Under the pieces are notes generated by a model that saw nothing but the letters and a program-made list of their open reading frames with translations, did no database searches and was not told where the DNA came from. Of a DNA stretch of 64,000 nt, positions 39,338 through 48,150 are shown piece by piece. Both the position numbers and the translations under genes were made by a program. The stretch's first letter is position 1, and the number at the start of each line of letters is the position of its first letter. This stretch comes from Massilia forsythiae. Its GTDB lineage: Bacteria > Pseudomonadota > Gammaproteobacteria > Burkholderiales > Burkholderiaceae_D. The stretch lies in the NCBI RefSeq assembly GCF_012849555.1, contig NZ_CP051685.1:2356001-2420000 (forward strand), in the 5' to 3' direction.

Positions 39338-39751
39338 ATGTACCTCTGGATCAAATCCTTCCACCTCATCTTCGTCGCTTCCTGGTTCGCCGGCCTGTTC
39401 TACCTGCCGCGCATCTACGTGAACCTGGCCCAGGAAAGCAACCCGGCCGCGACCGAGCGCCTGCTCGGCATGGCGCGGCGCCTGCTGCGCTTCACCACGA
39501 TGCTGGCGGTGCCGGCGCTGCTGCTGGGCTTGTGGTTGTGGCTGGGTTACCACATCCAGGGCGGCTGGCTGCACGCGAAATTGGCACTGGTGCTGCTGGT
39601 GATCGGCTACCATCACGCCTGCGCTTCGCTGCTGAAGAAATTCGAACGCGGCGTCAATACGCGCAGCCACAAGTGGTTCCGCGTGTTCAACGAAGTGCCG
39701 GTGCTGCTGCTGATCGCGATCGTGATCCTGGTGATCGTGAAGCCGTTCTGA
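39338..39751 (+). CDS. hemJ: protoporphyrinogen IX oxidase HemJ-like membrane protein
   Basis: A 137-residue membrane protein with about four helices. The N-terminal helix carries SFHLIFVASWFAGLFYLPRI with the conserved His, and further helices follow ending VIVKPF. HemJ binds heme b and oxidises protoporphyrinogen IX in bacteria without HemG or HemY. The assignment rests on length and the His-containing first helix; other CopD-like small membrane proteins look similar. Confidence 0.82.
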   Translation: MYLWIKSFHLIFVASWFAGLFYLPRIYVNLAQESNPAATERLLGMARRLLRFTTMLAVPALLLGLWLWLGYHIQGGWLHAKLALVLLVIGYHHACASLLKKFERGVNTRSHKWFRVFNEVPVLLLIAIVILVIVKPF

Positions 39752-39772
39752 GCGAAGCCGGCAATATCAAAG

Positions 39773-39799
39773 CGTCGTTCCCGCCTGCGCGAGGACGAC
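39773..39799. repeat. single degenerate REP copy
   Basis: GTCGTTCCCGCCTGCGCGAGGACGAC. The arms are imperfect (TTCCC versus AGGA), so this copy has decayed. It lies between hemJ and the methyltransferase gene. Confidence 0.6.
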
Positions 39800-39861
39800 A
39801 GTCATTCCACGGCCGGATCGATCCGGCCGCGTCATTTTCTACAACGGACAAAGGGTACCCC

Positions 39862-41088
39862 ATGACCTCCTATTTTTGCCCCTGCCCGCGCGGCATGGAA
39901 CAGGCGCTGGCCGACGAACTGGCCGAGATCGCGCAACACACGAACAGCCCGACGCTGAAGGTCCACAACCAGGTGCCGGGCGGCGTGCATTGCTCGGGCA
40001 GCATGCTCGACGCCTACCGCGTCAACCTGCACTCGCGCATCGCCTCGCGCGTGCTGATGCGCATGGCCAACCGCACCTACGCCAACGAGAACGACATCTA
40101 CGACCTGGTGCTGGAACAGCCCTGGGAAGACTGGTTCGGCGTCGACCACACCATCCGCGTCGACATCACCGCCGTCAAATCGCCGCTGACCAGCCTGGAA
40201 TTCACGACCTTGAAAATCAAGGACGCGGTGTGCGACCGCTTCCGCGACCAGTTCGGCAAGCGCCCGTCGGTCGACACGCGCACGCCCGACATGCGCATCG
40301 TCGGCTTCCTCGACCAGCGCAATTTCACGATCTACCTGGACACCTCGGGCGAAGCGCTGTTCAAGCGCGGCTGGCGCGAAGAGACCGGCGACGCGCCGCT
40401 GCGCGAGAACCTGGCTGCCGGCCTGCTGCGCGTGGCCGGCTGGAAGCCGGGCATGCCGCTGTTCGATCCGATGTGCGGCTCGGGCACGATCCTGATCGAG
40501 GCGGCGCAGATGGTGCAGGGCATCCCGCCCGGCGCGCGCCGGCGCTTCGCCTTCGAAAAATTCGCCAACTTCGAGCGCCAGGCCTGGCAGGACATGAAGG
40601 CAGCGATCAAGCCGAACCCGCTGCCCGCCGAGCCGACCATCTTCGGCTCCGACATCTCGGGCGACATGGTCGCCATGACCCGCCACAACCTGCGCTCGGC
40701 CGGCGTGCTGATCGAGGTGCCGCTCAAGCAGATCGAAGCGCAGCAGGTGCAGGCGCCGACGTCCCAGCCGGGCCTCCTGGTGACCAATCCGCCGTACGGC
40801 GAACGCATCGGCGTGCGCGGCGATTCCACCATCCCGCAGGACGAAATGGCGGTCGGCTTCTACCAGGCGCTGAGCACCACCCTGAAGCAGCGCTTCGCCG
40901 GCTGGACCGTGTACCTGTTCACCGCCGACCTCGGCCTGCCGAAGATGCTGCGCCTGAAGGAATCGCGCAAGACGCCGTTCTTCAACGGCGCCCTCGAATG
41001 CCGCCTGTTCCGCTTCGACATGGTGGCCGGCTTCAACCGCCGCGACGCAGCCAAGCCCGACAGCGCCAAACCCAAGCAGGACCACTAA
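39862..41088 (+). CDS. THUMP-domain rRNA guanine-N2 methyltransferase (RlmL N-half-like)
   Basis: A 408-residue enzyme. The THUMP RNA-binding domain (about 45-155) is followed by a Rossmann methyltransferase with the SAM site LFDPMCGSGTILIEAA and the catalytic LLVTNPPYGERIG (NPPY motif for exocyclic N2 of guanine). It corresponds to the N-terminal half of E. coli RlmL (m2G2445 of 23S rRNA), without the RlmK half. The start is the ATG preceded by AAGGGTACCC. The C-terminus is Lys/Asp-rich. Confidence 0.9.
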   Translation: MTSYFCPCPRGMEQALADELAEIAQHTNSPTLKVHNQVPGGVHCSGSMLDAYRVNLHSRIASRVLMRMANRTYANENDIYDLVLEQPWEDWFGVDHTIRVDITAVKSPLTSLEFTTLKIKDAVCDRFRDQFGKRPSVDTRTPDMRIVGFLDQRNFTIYLDTSGEALFKRGWREETGDAPLRENLAAGLLRVAGWKPGMPLFDPMCGSGTILIEAAQMVQGIPPGARRRFAFEKFANFERQAWQDMKAAIKPNPLPAEPTIFGSDISGDMVAMTRHNLRSAGVLIEVPLKQIEAQQVQAPTSQPGLLVTNPPYGERIGVRGDSTIPQDEMAVGFYQALSTTLKQRFAGWTVYLFTADLGLPKMLRLKESRKTPFFNGALECRLFRFDMVAGFNRRDAAKPDSAKPKQDH

Positions 41089-41098
41089 GAAAGCCGCC

Positions 41099-42373
41099 AT
41101 GCTGCCCGAACCCGATCCGGACAACCTGCCGAAAGACCCGGTCATCCCGGTGCCGCCGGCGCCGCCGCACAAGGTGACCATGCTGTCGGCCGGCGGTCTG
41201 GCGATGCTGCTGGCCGCGCTGTCGATGCTGGGGCCGTTCTCGGTGGACGCCTACCTGCCGGCCTTCCCGCGCATCCAGGAAACCCTGCAGGCGACGCCGA
41301 TCGAGGTGCAGCAGACCCTGACCGCCTACATGCTGTCGTTCGCCATCATGTCGCTGTGGCACGGCGCGCTGTCGGATGCCTTCGGCCGGCGCAACGTGGT
41401 GCTGGTGGGGCTGGTCGTGTTCGCGGTCGGCACGCTCGGCTGCGCCGCCGCGCATTCGGTGCACTACCTGTGGGTCTTCCGCATCATCCAGGGGGTGTCG
41501 GCCGGGGCCGGGGTGGTGGTGGGGCGCGCCATCATCCGCGATTTGTACGCGGACGCGGCGGCAGCGCGCCTGCTGTCGATGGTGACGATGATCTTCTCGA
41601 TCGCGCCGGCGATCGCGCCGGTGCTGGGCGGCTGGATCGTGACCCTGCTCGACTGGCGCGCGATCTTCCTGGCGCTGCTGGTGTTCAGCCTGGGGCTGTG
41701 GTACGTCTGCTGGCAGCACCTGCCCGAGACCATGCCGGTCGAGAAACGCCAGCCGTTCAACCCGCGCTTCCTCGGGCAGAGCTACTGGACCATCTTCGGT
41801 TCGGTGCCATTCCAGATGAAGTCAGGCGTGGTCGCCTTCAATTTCGGCGGCATGTTCCTGTTCATCGCCGGTGCGCCGGTGCTGCTGCCGGTACACCTGC
41901 ACCTGGGGCCGTCGGACTTCGCCTGGCTGTTCGTGCCGGCGGTGAGCGGCATCTTCCTGGGCGCGCTGGCCGCCAACCGCATGGCCGGCAAGATGCCCTT
42001 CACGCGCCAGATCGGCATCGGCTACGCCTTCATGCTGGCGGCGGTGAGCGGCAGCGTGGCCTACCACGCGGTGCTGCCGCCGGCGCTGCCGTGGACCGTG
42101 CTGCCGATGTTCTTCTATAACTTCGGCAGCTCGATCATCAACCCCAGCGCGACGCTGCTGGCGCTCGACCTGTTCCCGAAGATCCGCGGCACGGTGGCGT
42201 CCTGCCAGTCCTTCGTGACCACGCTGATGGGCGCCCTGGTCGCCGGCGTCATCGCGCCGGCGCTGACCCATTCGGTGCTGGCGATGGCGCTGGGGCAGGC
42301 CGGCTTCGCGCTGGCCTCGCTGGCGTGCTGGCTGGTGTCGCGCCACTACCGCCGGCGCCAGGCGCGCGCCTGA
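41099..42373 (+). CDS. Bcr/CflA-family MFS multidrug exporter
   Basis: A 424-residue drug:proton antiporter with 12 predicted helices. A Pro-rich cytoplasmic N-terminus precedes helix 1. The family motif A appears as GALSDAFGRRNVVLVG, and PFSVDAYLPAFP and SIAPAIAPVLGGWI are typical of Bcr (bicyclomycin/chloramphenicol) exporters. Substrates cannot be told from sequence. It starts ten bases after the methyltransferase gene. Confidence 0.92.
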   Translation: MLPEPDPDNLPKDPVIPVPPAPPHKVTMLSAGGLAMLLAALSMLGPFSVDAYLPAFPRIQETLQATPIEVQQTLTAYMLSFAIMSLWHGALSDAFGRRNVVLVGLVVFAVGTLGCAAAHSVHYLWVFRIIQGVSAGAGVVVGRAIIRDLYADAAAARLLSMVTMIFSIAPAIAPVLGGWIVTLLDWRAIFLALLVFSLGLWYVCWQHLPETMPVEKRQPFNPRFLGQSYWTIFGSVPFQMKSGVVAFNFGGMFLFIAGAPVLLPVHLHLGPSDFAWLFVPAVSGIFLGALAANRMAGKMPFTRQIGIGYAFMLAAVSGSVAYHAVLPPALPWTVLPMFFYNFGSSIINPSATLLALDLFPKIRGTVASCQSFVTTLMGALVAGVIAPALTHSVLAMALGQAGFALASLACWLVSRHYRRRQARA

Positions 42374-42375
42374 AT

Positions 42376-42411
42376 GAAAAAACGCCACCGGAGCGCAGCC
42401 CGGGCGGCGTG
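42376..42411 (-). terminator. intrinsic terminator of the DUF2846 gene
   Basis: An imperfect stem, ACGCCACCGG against CCGGGCGGCGT, followed on the minus strand by six T residues. It lies between convergent genes and could act on both. Confidence 0.6.
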
Positions 42412-42430
42412 CCTGGCAGTAGAGCGAAAA

Positions 42431-42871
42431 TCAGTTGGCCTTGGCGGCGCCGGTGTAGCTCAGCGTGGCGATTTCCTTTTGCGCTTCGTCGGCGCCGACC
42501 AGTTCCGGCACCACGTGGCCGACCATCAGGCCCATCGAGGTCTTGGTGCGCACGTACTTGGTTTCGCCCTTGTCGATCACGAAGCTGAGCTTGTTGCTGA
42601 CTTCGGTGCTGGTGGCGGCTTCGTGGTTGCCGGCCTTGGTGTCCACGTAAAAATAGCCGCCAGGCTGCGATTTGCCGACGGCGGCGCCGTCCAGCGAGAC
42701 TTGCGGCTGGATAGCGGCGCCGAGCATGCTGTTGGTGCGATAGAAGTAGACGCGGCCCTGCTCCGCGCCAAGCTTGGGCGTGCTGGCTTCCTGGTCGGCG
42801 AATTTGGGACCGGACGCGCAGCCGGTCAGGGCGATGGCCAGGGCAAGCATGCCGAAACGTGGGAATGACAT
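42431..42871 (-). CDS. DUF2846-type lipoprotein
   Basis: A 146-residue predicted lipoprotein; lipobox IALTGC. The domain begins QGRVYFYRTNSMLGAAIQPQVSLDG and continues GKSQPGGYFYVD, the usual DUF2846 pattern (beta-rich, unknown function). An AAGGAG site precedes the ATG. The broken lipoprotein gene lies 20 bases upstream, so the two were probably an operon. Confidence 0.85.
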   Translation of the reverse strand: MSFPRFGMLALAIALTGCASGPKFADQEASTPKLGAEQGRVYFYRTNSMLGAAIQPQVSLDGAAVGKSQPGGYFYVDTKAGNHEAATSTEVSNKLSFVIDKGETKYVRTKTSMGLMVGHVVPELVGADEAQKEIATLSYTGAAKAN

Positions 42872-42891
42872 GGATGAACTCCTTGTTGTTG

Positions 42892-43296
42892 TTAGTGATC
42901 GGGGGTGAAACGAAGCGGCAGCGGCGTCCGCAAGGGCGAGAATCCCGCCTCAGCCGGCAGATGGAAGCCGACCAGGGTATCGTCGCGGATCACCAGGTAG
43001 GCTTCGTGGATGTGGGCGCCTTCCAGGGTGAACACGCCGTTGACCGGACGTTACACCTCGCCCTGGGCGATGGATCCGCTGCGGCGCCAGGCGCTGCCGG
43101 GTTTCAGCGTGCGCGCATAGCCGGTGTCGAGCGTCAACTGCATACCTTGCGCCAGCGTGCGCGGGGCGATGACGGCCGTATCTGCCACGGGGATGAACGG
43201 CGCCGGCGTATGCCGAACCGCCGCGCAGCCACCCAGGCCGAGAGTCAGGCAAAGCAGCCAGGCACGATTCCTGGATTGAAGGAAAGAAAGTTTCAT
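42892..43296 (-). pseudogene. small lipoprotein gene interrupted by an in-frame stop
   Basis: The frame starts with a signal peptide and lipobox LGLGGC and runs 81 codons to a TAA at 43051-43053. The same frame then continues without another stop for 52 codons to a natural TAA. The downstream half (RPVNGVFTLEGAHIHEAYLV, then LVGFHLPAEAGFSPL) reads as good protein and joins smoothly to ...SIAQGEV. A single change from a Tyr codon (TAC or TAT) to TAA explains this. Function of the family is unknown. A sequencing error or recoding cannot be excluded. Confidence 0.75.
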
Positions 43297-43634
43297 GGCC
43301 GGGTCATAGCGGTTTTTACCGGCCTGAATTCTCTCGAATAGTCACTCTGACAATATGAATTTCTTGATCACACTGTAGTATTTTTACAAATGCGTTGTGC
43401 GAATAGAGCAATGCCTCGAATGCGCCGGCGAGTCGCTGCCGATTGGCAGAATTCGCTTGATTATTATGCTATGTCACTAAGACAATTGTGAACGACCATG
43501 CAGAACGCGTGATCCATTGCGGTAGCAATCATTGTTAACTAGAAGAAATATTACCGTGATACTATAAGCTGTTGATTCCGAAATCTATCCGAAACTAATT
43601 TTGTTTTCATAACTACAAGAACGCGCGACGCGCA
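43297..43634. promoter_or_regulatory. 338-bp AT-rich regulatory region before the HDOD-kinase operon
   Basis: Strongly AT-rich compared with its surroundings. Several TATAAT-like sites are present (for example near GATACTATAAGC) and a small ATTGC-GGTA-GCAAT hairpin. It probably carries the promoters for both the rightward signalling operon and the leftward lipoprotein genes. I saw no riboswitch-like fold and no coding frame. Confidence 0.45.
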
Positions 43635-45863
43635 GTGCCAACGTCCGCCTTGCCCCATGAACTAGCAGCCGTGCTCGAGACCCTACAACCAGACCAGGAT
43701 ATCCGCAATCGTTTGCTGATCGCACGGCTGCCGGCCATGCCGCAAATCCTCATCAAGCTGCTCGCCCACCTGCAGGCGGACGACCTCGGCATGGCGGAAC
43801 TGGCCAAGCTGGTGGCCAAGGATGCCGGCATGACCGGCAAGATCCTGACGGTGGCCAACAGCTCGGCCTATCACCGCAGCGGGCGCCAGGCCGACCTGGA
43901 GCAGGCGATGATGGCGCTGGGCACCGACATGATCAAGATCCTGGTCATCAGCGAATCGGTGTTCCAGACCTTCAACCGCTTTCCGCATTCGGGCGCCACC
44001 GACCTGCGCGCGTTCTGGAAGAATTCGCTGACCAGCGCGGTGCTGGCGCGCGAACTGGCGCGCCGCATCGGTTATGCCCAGTCCGACGAAGCCTACCTGG
44101 CCGGCCTGCTGCACAACGTCGGCCGCCTGGCGCTGCTGGCGGCGGCGCCGCGCGAGTACGCCTTCAATTTCACCGCGCGCGACGACGCCGACCTGTGCGC
44201 GGTGGAAGAACGCACCCTGCAGATCACCCACGTCGAGGCCGGCGCCTGGCTGATCGAGCGCTGGCAGCTCGATTCCTTCCTGGCCGATTCGGTGCTGTAC
44301 CACCACGAGCCGAGCGAGCGCCTGGAAGCGGCCCATCCGCTGATCCGCCTGGTGCGCACGGCGCACGTGCTGTCCACCCATGCCGACGATGCGCGCCAGG
44401 TGCTGGAAGCCTGTGCGCTGTGCGGCATCGATCCGGACGAGGCCGGCGACATGCTGACCGCCGCCGCGCGCCAGGTCGAGAAGTCGGCGATCCACCTCGA
44501 TATCGACCTGGAAGGCGCCGACGACGTCCCGGCCCCGAGCGCGCAGGCGCAGGTGCAGGCGGCTGCGGATCCGGTGCAGCAGCGCCTGGATGAAGAGATG
44601 CGCAACCTGGTGCTGGTGTCCGAGATCGGCCAGACCTTCGCGCGCCAGACCGGAGAGGGCGACCTGCTGGAATCGGTGACCCGCTCGGCGCGCATCCTGT
44701 TCGACTTCGAGAATGCCGTGGTGCTGCTGGAAAACCAGGCCGGCCAGGCGCTGGTGGGCGTGCCCGATGCCGGCCGCCAGCGCATCGGCGGCTTCGCCAT
44801 CCCGCTGGCCAGGAACGGCGGCGCCGTGGCCAGGGCCGCGCTGGAGCGGCGCATGTCGCTGGTGCGGCGCGGCGCCCCGCTGGCCTTGCCGGAAGAGCAG
44901 CTGCTGCGCATGCTGGGCGCCGAGTCGCTGGTGTGCGTGCCGCTGGTATCGGGCGGACGCTGCCTGGGCGTGCTGGTCGGCGGCGTGGCCGGCTGGCAGC
45001 TGGCCGCCTACCAGAAGCGCGAACGCTTCCTGCAGTCGTTCGGCGCCCAGGCCGCCAGCGCGCTGGAAAACGCCATGGCGGCGCGCAACCGCACGCGGCG
45101 CCAGCTGGCCAGCATGGCCGAGGAATACCGCGAAGCCTCGCGCCGCGTGGCGCACGAGGTCAACAACCCGCTGGCCATCATCAAGAACTACCTGTCGGTC
45201 CTGGACAGCAAGCTGGAGCGCCAGGAATCGGTGGGCAGCGAACTGTCGGTGCTGCACGACGAGATCGACCGCGTCGGCCAGCTGATCAACGGCCTGGGCG
45301 ATTCCGGCACCGGTGCCGGCGGTCTCGGCGCCGGCGGCGGCGGCGCCATGGCGGCGTTCGCCGATGTCGCCCGCGTCGCCGACGACGTGCTGCGCCTGTT
45401 CCGCGGCACCGGCTTCGTGCCGTCCAACGTCGACATCGCCACCAGCTTCGGCGGCCACGACAACCGCGTCGCCGGCGACCCGGACACGCTCAGGCAGATC
45501 CTGGTCAACCTGGTCAAGAACGCGGTCGAGGCGCTGGGCGCACACGGCGGGCGCATCGAGATCGCCAACCGCGGCCACGTCACCCGCGAGCGCAGGCTGT
45601 ACCTGGAGCTGGCCGTCGCCGACACCGGCCCCGGCCTGCCGCCGGCGGTGCTGGCCAACCTGTTTTCTCCCGTGGCGAGCACGAAGGAGGGGCCGCACCG
45701 CGGCCTCGGCCTGTCGATCGTGCACGGCCTGGTCAAGCAGCTGGACGGGCACATCGCTTGCCGCAGCGGCAAGACCGGGACCAGTTTCGACATCCTGCTG
45801 CCGGCGCATGCCGGCGCCGGCGCCCCGGCCGCGTTGCCGGCGCGCGCGCTTGGCCCCGCATAA
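43635..45863 (+). CDS. HDOD - GAF - histidine kinase
   Basis: A 742-residue cytoplasmic kinase. The HDOD domain spans about 20-225 (RLPAMPQILIKLLAHL; the HD pair is HN at 160-161, as is usual in HDOD). The GAF domain spans about 325-480. The dimerisation/phospho-acceptor helix RRVAHEVNNPLAIIKNYL has His507. After a Gly-rich stretch (555-572) comes the ATPase domain with N-box QILVNLVKNAVEAL, G1 VADTGPGLPP and G2 HRGLGLSIVHGL. All catalytic boxes are intact. It starts at GTG with a weak ribosome site. The adjacent receiver protein begins seven bases after its stop and is its likely partner. Confidence 0.88.
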   Translation: MPTSALPHELAAVLETLQPDQDIRNRLLIARLPAMPQILIKLLAHLQADDLGMAELAKLVAKDAGMTGKILTVANSSAYHRSGRQADLEQAMMALGTDMIKILVISESVFQTFNRFPHSGATDLRAFWKNSLTSAVLARELARRIGYAQSDEAYLAGLLHNVGRLALLAAAPREYAFNFTARDDADLCAVEERTLQITHVEAGAWLIERWQLDSFLADSVLYHHEPSERLEAAHPLIRLVRTAHVLSTHADDARQVLEACALCGIDPDEAGDMLTAAARQVEKSAIHLDIDLEGADDVPAPSAQAQVQAAADPVQQRLDEEMRNLVLVSEIGQTFARQTGEGDLLESVTRSARILFDFENAVVLLENQAGQALVGVPDAGRQRIGGFAIPLARNGGAVARAALERRMSLVRRGAPLALPEEQLLRMLGAESLVCVPLVSGGRCLGVLVGGVAGWQLAAYQKRERFLQSFGAQAASALENAMAARNRTRRQLASMAEEYREASRRVAHEVNNPLAIIKNYLSVLDSKLERQESVGSELSVLHDEIDRVGQLINGLGDSGTGAGGLGAGGGGAMAAFADVARVADDVLRLFRGTGFVPSNVDIATSFGGHDNRVAGDPDTLRQILVNLVKNAVEALGAHGGRIEIANRGHVTRERRLYLELAVADTGPGLPPAVLANLFSPVASTKEGPHRGLGLSIVHGLVKQLDGHIACRSGKTGTSFDILLPAHAGAGAPAALPARALGPA

Positions 45864-45870
45864 GACAACA

Positions 45871-48132
45871 ATGAATCCACATTCCGCAGGCCTTACTTCC
45901 ACCAACGTTTCCCGTTCCACGCCGTCCGCCGAGAACCTGCCGTCGAGTGCCGTCTCCGGCGCCATCGCCGGACCCGGTTCCCAACCTCGCCTGCTGCTGG
46001 TCGACGACGAGCCGCTGATGCTGGCCACGCTGCACGAGCTGCTGCGCGGGCGCGGCTACCAGCTGGTCACCGCCACCACCGGCGGCCAGGCGCTGGCCCA
46101 GCTGTCGGCGCAGCGCTTCGACCTGGTGCTGCTCGACCTGCGCCTGCCCGACATCAGCGGCCACCAGGTGATGGACTACATCAACGACAAGCGCCTCGGC
46201 GCCGACGTCATCGTGATGAGCGGCGAGGTGGGCATCGACGCCGCCATCGGCGCCCTCAAGCGCGGCGCCTACGACTACCTGCGCAAGCCGTACAGCCGCG
46301 AGGAACTGCTCAAGACGGTCGCCAACGCGCTCGGCAAGCGCACGCTGGAACAGGCCAACGCGCGCATCGCGACCCAGCTGGAAAACTCGGAAAAGATGTA
46401 CCGCTACCTGGTCGACTCGTCGCCGGACATCATCTACACGCTCAACAACGAAGGCCGCTTCACCTTCGTCAACGACCGCGCCTACCAGCTGCTCGGCTAC
46501 CAGCGCGACGAGCTGATCGGCCAGCACTACTCGATCCTGGTGCACGACGAGGACCTGGAACGGGCGCGTTACCTGTTCAACGAGCGCCGCGTCGACGAGC
46601 GCGCCGCGCGCAACGTCGAGCTGCGCCTGAAGTGCCACGCCACCGCCACCGACGAGCGCACCTTCAACACCACCCTGATGACCATCTCGCTGAACGCGAT
46701 GGGCATGCACGTGCCCGACCAGGCGGTGCGGAAGCTGGAATTCTTCGGCACCTACGGCGTGGCGCGCGACATCACCGACCGCAAGCGCGCGGAAGAGGTG
46801 ATCTCGTACCAGGCCTACCACGACATCCTGACCGACCTGCCGAACCGGATCCTGTTCAAGGACCGCCTCGGGCTGGCGGTGATCCAGGCCAAGCGCAAGC
46901 GCACCGAACTGGCGGTGATGTTCATCGACCTGGACCGCTTCAAGCTGGTGAACGACACCCTCGGCCACGTCAAGGGCGACGAACTGCTGCAGCAGGCATC
47001 CCAGCGTCTCAAGGAGTGCCTGCGCAAGGGCGATACGCTGGCGCGCCAGGGCGGCGACGAGTTCACCATCGTGCTGCCCGAGCTGCGCTCGCGCGACGAC
47101 GCGCGCGCGGTGGCCGACAATTTTCTCGAACGCCTGCAGCAGCCGTTCGACCTGGACGGCCACGAAGTCCACATCTCGGCCTCGATCGGCATCGCCATCT
47201 ACCCGGGCCACGGCGAATCGATCGACGAACTGCTGCGCCACGCCGACATCGCCATGTACCAGGTCAAGGGACAAGGCAAGAACGGCCACGCCTTCTACGA
47301 CCCGTCGATGCAGGACGTCTCGCACCAGAAGATCGCGCTCGAGCAGAGCCTGCGCAAGGCACTCGAGCACGGCGAGCTGGAGATGTACTACCAACCGCAG
47401 ATCGACGCCATCAGCGGCCGCATCGTCGGCGCCGAGGCGCTGATGCGCTGGAACCACCCGACGCGCGGCATGGTCTCGCCCGGCGAGTTCCTGCCGTTCG
47501 CCGAAGAGAATGGCCTGATGCTGCCGATCTCGGACTGGATGATCGGCGCCCTGTGCCGCGACATGCTGAAGTGGGACAGCGCCGGCAACGGCGTGCGCCT
47601 GTCGCTCAACCTGTCGCCGCAGTACCTGGACCGCGGCGACTTCTTCGAGAAGATGCGCGGCGCCCTTGCCCAGCACGCGATCGCGCCCGGCCAGATCGAG
47701 ATCGAGATCACCGAGAACATCTGCATCCGCAACCCGCAGCACGCGATCGAGCAGCTGAACAAGCTGGGCCAGCTCGGCGTGTCGGTGGCGATCGACGACT
47801 TCGGCACCGGCTATTCGTCGCTGGCCTACCTGCACCGCTTCCCGGTGCACACCATCAAGATCGACCAGTCCTTCGTCAAGGAGATCCACGACGAGCACGG
47901 ACACTATCCGGTGGTGCTGGCGATCATCTCGATCGCGCGCGGCCTGGGCCTGAACCTGGTGGCGGAAGGCGTCGAGACCGACGCCCAGGCGCGCTACCTG
48001 CGTGCCAACGGCTGCCTGACCATGCAGGGCTACCTGTACCACCGCCCGATGCCGCTGGAGCGCTTTGCCGACGTGCTGCGCGTGCAGGGCCAGCCGGCCG
48101 GCGCCGCCCCGCTGATGGCGTTCCGGGCTTGA
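45871..48132 (+). CDS. receiver - PAS - GGDEF - EAL cyclic-di-GMP enzyme
   Basis: A 753-residue bifunctional protein. A Ser-rich N-terminus precedes an intact receiver (about 40-155; DD at 45-46, phospho-acceptor Asp89, RKPYS Lys). PAS (about 175-305) reads SSPDIIYTLNNEGRFTFVND. The GGDEF domain has GGDEF at 394-398 with an RxxD inhibitory site RKGD (385-388), so cyclase activity and product inhibition are expected. The EAL domain keeps EALMR (522-526) and DDFGTGYSS (642-650). Phosphorylation by the upstream kinase probably sets the balance of synthesis and breakdown. Confidence 0.9.
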   Translation: MNPHSAGLTSTNVSRSTPSAENLPSSAVSGAIAGPGSQPRLLLVDDEPLMLATLHELLRGRGYQLVTATTGGQALAQLSAQRFDLVLLDLRLPDISGHQVMDYINDKRLGADVIVMSGEVGIDAAIGALKRGAYDYLRKPYSREELLKTVANALGKRTLEQANARIATQLENSEKMYRYLVDSSPDIIYTLNNEGRFTFVNDRAYQLLGYQRDELIGQHYSILVHDEDLERARYLFNERRVDERAARNVELRLKCHATATDERTFNTTLMTISLNAMGMHVPDQAVRKLEFFGTYGVARDITDRKRAEEVISYQAYHDILTDLPNRILFKDRLGLAVIQAKRKRTELAVMFIDLDRFKLVNDTLGHVKGDELLQQASQRLKECLRKGDTLARQGGDEFTIVLPELRSRDDARAVADNFLERLQQPFDLDGHEVHISASIGIAIYPGHGESIDELLRHADIAMYQVKGQGKNGHAFYDPSMQDVSHQKIALEQSLRKALEHGELEMYYQPQIDAISGRIVGAEALMRWNHPTRGMVSPGEFLPFAEENGLMLPISDWMIGALCRDMLKWDSAGNGVRLSLNLSPQYLDRGDFFEKMRGALAQHAIAPGQIEIEITENICIRNPQHAIEQLNKLGQLGVSVAIDDFGTGYSSLAYLHRFPVHTIKIDQSFVKEIHDEHGHYPVVLAIISIARGLGLNLVAEGVETDAQARYLRANGCLTMQGYLYHRPMPLERFADVLRVQGQPAGAAPLMAFRA

Positions 48133-48150
48133 GCGCGCGGACCGCCAGCG

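Noticed and set aside
43297..43634. A c-di-GMP or other riboswitch before the HDOD-kinase operon
   Set aside because: The AT-rich stretch shows only small hairpins. None of the conserved GEMM or other riboswitch core sequences could be recognised.
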